Shown here: one piece after another, positions 7,447 to 10,481 of the stretch | Layout: the number at the start of each line of letters is the position of its first letter | How positions within the stretch are numbered: the first letter of the stretch is position 1 | Assembly (NCBI GenBank): GCA_000697455.1 | Contig: JNET01034723.1 | Location: 1-10,481, forward strand | Reading direction: 5' to 3' | DNA length: 10,481 nucleotides | Origin: Basidiobolus heterosporus B8920 | Taxonomy: Eukaryota > Basidiobolomycota > Basidiobolomycetes > Basidiobolales > Basidiobolaceae | Made by a program: the position numbers and the translations under genes | Notes under the pieces: model-generated | The model's input: the letters and a program-made list of their open reading frames with translations, nothing else | Databases searched by the model: none | What the model was told of the DNA's origin: nothing

Positions 7447-8062
7447 TTAATTTGACTTTGTGATTCCGTATAATTCCTCACCACTGACACTTTTCAAGTC
7501 AAATCCTGCCGTTTTAGTTCCATCACCACCCTCCAAGATATCTAGTTGATGAGCTTTGACCTTTAAACCATCCCGAATTTCATTTATCTCTGAGTCAAGC
7601 TTGCTTTGGTCTTGTTCAAGATTAGATGTTGCGGATAAGAAATCTTGTAAGAGTAATCCTGGCCTACCTTTATGAATCAAATCTTTGACTTTCTCTGCCT
7701 CGAACTTTACAAACATATCACCCAAATTCATCCAAACTTTCTTGGGTGTCGAGGCTTTCTTTAAGCTGTTGAGAGCTTCTCTGTTAGTATTTCGTCGACG
7801 ATCATAATCAATAATCTAAGGCAAGAAATGAAATAGAGCTCAATAAAGTGACTTGAAGTAGCGGAAACTACGAACATGAGGTTATTGAATAACGGTAGAT
7901 GTCTATGAATACTTACCAATTGTCTATCGGTTAAGATGTCCTCAGCGAGTTGCTCGCGTTCCGCTTGCTCTAAGATAAACAAGAGAAAGTCGACTAATTA
8001 ACACAAGGGGCTTCACCATAGTACTAGTCTATGTACTTACGCTTTACGATATCGAAAGACAT
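7447..8062 (-). CDS. PDRG1: PDRG1-like prefoldin-family subunit (PAQosome), 4 exons
   Basis: A small beta-prefoldin-like protein. Animal PDRG1 belongs to the URI prefoldin-like module of the R2TP/PAQosome chaperone, which assembles RNA polymerases and PIKK kinases (family knowledge). Exons on the minus strand are 8062-8041, 7969-7917, 7815-7668 and 7610-7447, giving 128 residues (human 133). Visible matches to human PDRG1 are EQLAEDILTDRQLIIDYDRR (human EELAEEVLADKRQIVDLDTK), RNTNREALNSL (RNQNREGLRAL), GDMFVKF (GNMFIKM), HKDQSKLDSEI (EKDQDHLDKEI) and LKVKAHQLDILEG (LKVKVNRLFEAQG). These form the two helices of a prefoldin coiled coil. Introns 1 (71 nt) and 2 (101 nt) start with GTAAGT. The first exon codes only 7 residues plus one base. 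The start context is ACCATGT. Confidence 0.93.
7611..7667 (-). other. Stop-free in-frame intron of the PDRG1-like gene (57 nt)
   Basis: On the minus strand the donor is AAAG|GTAGGC, a CTAAT branch lies near 7625 and the acceptor is AACAAG. Its 57 nt have no stop, so an unspliced reading inserts 19 residues. Removal joins HK to DQSKLDSE, reproducing the conserved K-D-Q-x2-L-D of PDRG1 without a gap. Confidence 0.85.
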
Positions 8063-8394
8063 GGTATCCCAAGATAGATGCTAACCTTCGAACGATTCGT
8101 AAATAATAAAGGATCTAACAATTTTTTTTTACTCAACAGATTAAGCATGCAGGGCTAACTGTTTAATCAAGTATTCAAAGTATCTCCTTACCAGATTAAA
8201 TTAGCCAACTACATGACTACATTACTAAAAACAATTTTAAACGATCGAAAATCATTCGACAATCAATAACCATTTATCTGGCACTAGTAATAAGCTCATA
8301 TGACACGACTCACTTAATAACCTACGGCAATTAGGAATGCTACGGAGTTCATTCATTCCATCGTTCCGAACCATTTCCTACAGGCTATCTCATC

Positions 8395-8446
8395 GCACAG
8401 CACAGAGCACATAGCACACAGCACGCAGTGCATCACACAGCGCAAC
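8395..8446. repeat. Low-complexity AGCACA-type minisatellite
   Basis: About 50 bp made almost only of GCACA, AGCACA and CACACAGC units at an irregular 9-10 bp period, with few T residues. It differs sharply from the AT-rich surroundings. No open frame or known element matches. Confidence 0.7.
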
Positions 8447-8979
8447 ATTACGTATTCATCGATATGCGAGACAAAACCAGGCAGATCAGGCCATCACTTG
8501 TTAGCAACAAGAAGCGCATCTCATCCGTTAAAGTTGTAGGGACTCCTTACTCCATAACAAGTTAGCTTCCTTTTCCATGGATGGTAAACTGTATTATAGT
8601 ATCCATTGAAGCACCGGAGAGAAGCGATCACGCGAATATTGTGGCATTTATCGTGCTTTGTCGTAACGGACATTCGTGTTACCTCATTTGCCGTTACCAA
8701 GAATCAGTTAAAGGAATGGAAATATAACGCACGCATTTATTGTACATCGTTTACAATAAAACCGATAATAATGATGTGGACCAATATTGTCATCCCAGAA
8801 TCATCCCAATTTGGAATCCCCAGAGAGCTATTGTAAGTATGATGACCCCCGGTGAGACCTGCTACGTTTAATGATTAGGCCAGATGAGAGCAATTCCCAA
8901 GGAAAATGGTGCAATACGATTGTGTAATAAACGATCTATGCATATATTCTGATATTCGTTGTATTGGTTAGGTTCTCCC

Positions 8980-8987
8980 TATATAAT
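8980..8987 (+). promoter_or_regulatory. TATA box of the SulP gene
   Basis: TATATAAT lies 84-91 bp before the SulP start codon, followed by a pyrimidine-rich leader. Spacing fits a transcription start 30-40 bp downstream and a short 5' untranslated region. Confidence 0.6.
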
Positions 8988-9070
8988 AGGCCTCAACCGA
9001 TCCACCACAAAAACCAATTTAGTATTTCCACCTTTGCTACCCTTTCGGACCTATTTGACTGTTCAACCAC

Positions 9071-10481
9071 ATGTCGTCGGTTTACATAGATGATCCCCAG
9101 ATTTCTTACCAAGACCAAGTCAAGCAATTAACCAGAGAAATACCTTCATATGCCGCTGAGTATGCAAAATCACTGCTTCCAATCCACAGATGGATTGGCC
9201 ACTACAACACGACTTGGTTGGTTGGTGACCTGATTGCTGGCATCACTGTAGGTGCTGTTGTAGTGCCTCAGGGTATGGCTTATGCCAAACTAGCCACCCT
9301 ACCTCCTCAATATGGATTGTATTCTTCCTTTGTGGGGGTGATTGTTTATTGTTTCTTCGCCACGTCTAAAGATATCACTATTGGTCCTGTTGCTGTCATG
9401 TCCCAACTGCTTGCTCAAATCATCGCCAACATTCTGGATAAGGATACCTCATATACCGCCGTTCAAATTGCTGTCGCTTTGTGCCTCATGTCTGGTTGCG
9501 TATCTTTTGCCCTAGGCCTGCTTAGATTGGGTTTCATAGTGGATTTCATCCCACACCCTGCAATTGCTGGATACATGACAGGTTCTGCCATTACCATTAT
9601 TATTGGTCAATTCACCAAGCTGATGGGTATAACTGGAGTTAATACTAGAGACTCGTATTATTACGTTCTAGGTAACAGTCTAGGCGGGCTTGGTCGCACT
9701 CGACTAGATGCTGCATTCGGGCTTACCGGACTACTCTGGCTTTATGGGATTCGGTGGGGAGTCGCCTATTTTTCTAAGCGATTCCCTAGATTCGAGCGTC
9801 ATCTCTTCTTTTTTGGAATCTCTCGTAACGCTATTCTCATTATTTTCGCCACCCTGATTTCTTTCTTGATCAATATCGGCAAATCCACAAGCCCTATCAG
9901 TGTCCTCAAAGATGTTCCTTCAGGATTCCGGGAGGTTCGCGTTCCTGTGATGGATAGCGAATTGGTCAGTCTTGTGGCTTCTTCTTTACCTGTTGTTACC
10001 CTTGTGTTGATTATGGAACACGTTGCCATCGCCAAGTCCTTTGGAAGGGTTAACGACTATAAGATTGATCCTAACCAAGAAGTGATTGCTATCGGCTTTA
10101 CAAACATCATCGCATCCTTCTTTTCCGCATATCCTGCTACTGGATCGTTTTCTCGTACTGCTATTAAAGCCAAATCTGGCGTCAGAACGCCACTTGCCGG
10201 CGTGTTTGCCGGGATTATCGTTCTATTGGCACTATATGCGTTGACACCTGCTTTTTATTATATTCCTGATGCAACCCTTGCCGCAGTCATCATTCATGCT
10301 GTTGGTGACTTGATCGCAGGCCCTAAGGTCATCAAAGAGTTTTGGAAAGTCAGTTCTGTCGAGCTATTTATCTTTGCTGTTGGCGTTATAGTTACATTCT
10401 TCACGACCATCGAGGACGGTATTTACGCCACTGTTGGTATTTCGTTGGTGGTTCTTCTCTTCCGTATTGCTCGTCCACGTT
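9071..10481 (+). CDS. SUL1/SUL2-like: SulP family sulfate permease, fungal SUL1/SUL2 (cys-14) type, 3' end outside window
   Basis: A plasma-membrane high-affinity sulfate importer feeding sulfur assimilation (family knowledge). The frame is open for 470 codons with no intron and runs off the window. The N-terminus (IPSYAAEYAKSLLPIHRWIG) is followed by GDLIAGITVGAVVVPQGMAY and the SulP signature PQYGLYSSFVGVIVYCFFAT with SKDITIGP. Then come HPAIAGYMTGSA, the highly conserved LIMEHVAIAKSFGRVNDYKI with DPNQEVIAIG, and YPATGSFSRTAIKAKSGVRT. Multiple hydrophobic membrane spans are obvious. The cytoplasmic STAS domain expected after the transport core lies beyond the window. No earlier in-frame Met with homology was seen. 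A TATA box lies about 90 bp upstream. Sequence alone does not prove sulfate over another anion, but similarity to fungal sulfate permeases is strong. Confidence 0.96.
   Translation, partial: MSSVYIDDPQISYQDQVKQLTREIPSYAAEYAKSLLPIHRWIGHYNTTWLVGDLIAGITVGAVVVPQGMAYAKLATLPPQYGLYSSFVGVIVYCFFATSKDITIGPVAVMSQLLAQIIANILDKDTSYTAVQIAVALCLMSGCVSFALGLLRLGFIVDFIPHPAIAGYMTGSAITIIIGQFTKLMGITGVNTRDSYYYVLGNSLGGLGRTRLDAAFGLTGLLWLYGIRWGVAYFSKRFPRFERHLFFFGISRNAILIIFATLISFLINIGKSTSPISVLKDVPSGFREVRVPVMDSELVSLVASSLPVVTLVLIMEHVAIAKSFGRVNDYKIDPNQEVIAIGFTNIIASFFSAYPATGSFSRTAIKAKSGVRTPLAGVFAGIIVLLALYALTPAFYYIPDATLAAVIIHAVGDLIAGPKVIKEFWKVSSVELFIFAVGVIVTFFTTIEDGIYATVGISLVVLLFRIARPR

Larger units (their letters stand above)
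8063..9070. promoter_or_regulatory. Divergent intergenic region between the PDRG1-like and SulP genes
   Basis: No convincing gene was found. A run of nine T at 8122-8130 lies just upstream of the PDRG1-like gene and resembles a nucleosome-excluding poly(dA:dT) promoter tract. CCAAT occurs near 8780 and 8805, and ATTGG (inverted) near 8963. The SulP-proximal 150 bp become pyrimidine-rich, typical of a fungal 5' leader. No clear CBF1-type CACGTG site for sulfur control was seen. Confidence 0.45.

Noticed and set aside
8606-8836. 76-residue open frame in the divergent intergenic region
   Set aside because: No recognisable domain, poor start context, and a composition like surrounding non-coding DNA. 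Most likely chance.
8063-9070. tRNA or other RNA gene in the long intergenic region
   Set aside because: No tRNA B-box (GGTTCGA-type) on either strand and no convincing folded RNA beyond a trivial 6-bp hairpin at 8497-8511.
9799-10035. Minus-strand open frame inside the SulP gene
   Set aside because: It is a shadow of the strongly conserved permease frame on the plus strand.
1-10481. Mobile element, virus-like element or defence island
   Set aside because: No transposase, reverse transcriptase, capsid-type gene, terminal repeats or target duplications were recognised; all coding sequence belongs to three ordinary eukaryotic genes.

Overview
The window is compact eukaryotic DNA, most likely from an early-diverging (zygomycete-grade) fungus. 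The sulfate permease is of the fungal SUL1/SUL2 type. Introns are short (57-97 nt), often with CTAAC-like branch sites, yet very frequent. Two introns have textbook U12 (minor spliceosome) AT-AC signals, which Dikarya have essentially lost but some early-diverging fungi keep. This placement is inference.

Layout: 1-864 is AT-rich intergenic DNA with degenerate direct repeats and the promoter of the first gene. 865-7156 (+) is a 24-exon gene for a TopBP1/Rad4(Cut5)/Dpb11 orthologue of about 1587 residues, carrying BRCT domains equivalent to human BRCT1-8, an ATR-activation motif and a C-terminal nuclear localisation signal. 7157-7446 is a short convergent 3' region with two palindromes, one showing AATAAA on both strands. 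7447-8062 (-) is a 4-exon gene for a PDRG1-like small prefoldin-family subunit (128 residues). 8063-9070 is a divergent intergenic region with a low-complexity AGCACA tract and a TATA box. 9071 to the window end (+) is the uninterrupted 5' part of a SulP sulfate permease, cut by the window before its STAS domain.

The three genes do not form a pathway: one is a replication-initiation/checkpoint scaffold, one a chaperone-complex subunit, one a plasma-membrane transporter. The most notable content is in the first gene. It has two U12-type AT-AC introns at nearly the same structural position of two different BRCT domains. Its architecture is animal-like (BRCT7/8 present) although Dikarya orthologues have only four BRCT domains. 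It also has a duplicated FD-x3-[AI]-L motif matching the segment of human TopBP1 that I recall as the CIP2A-binding region. No mobile element, tRNA, rRNA or CRISPR was recognised.
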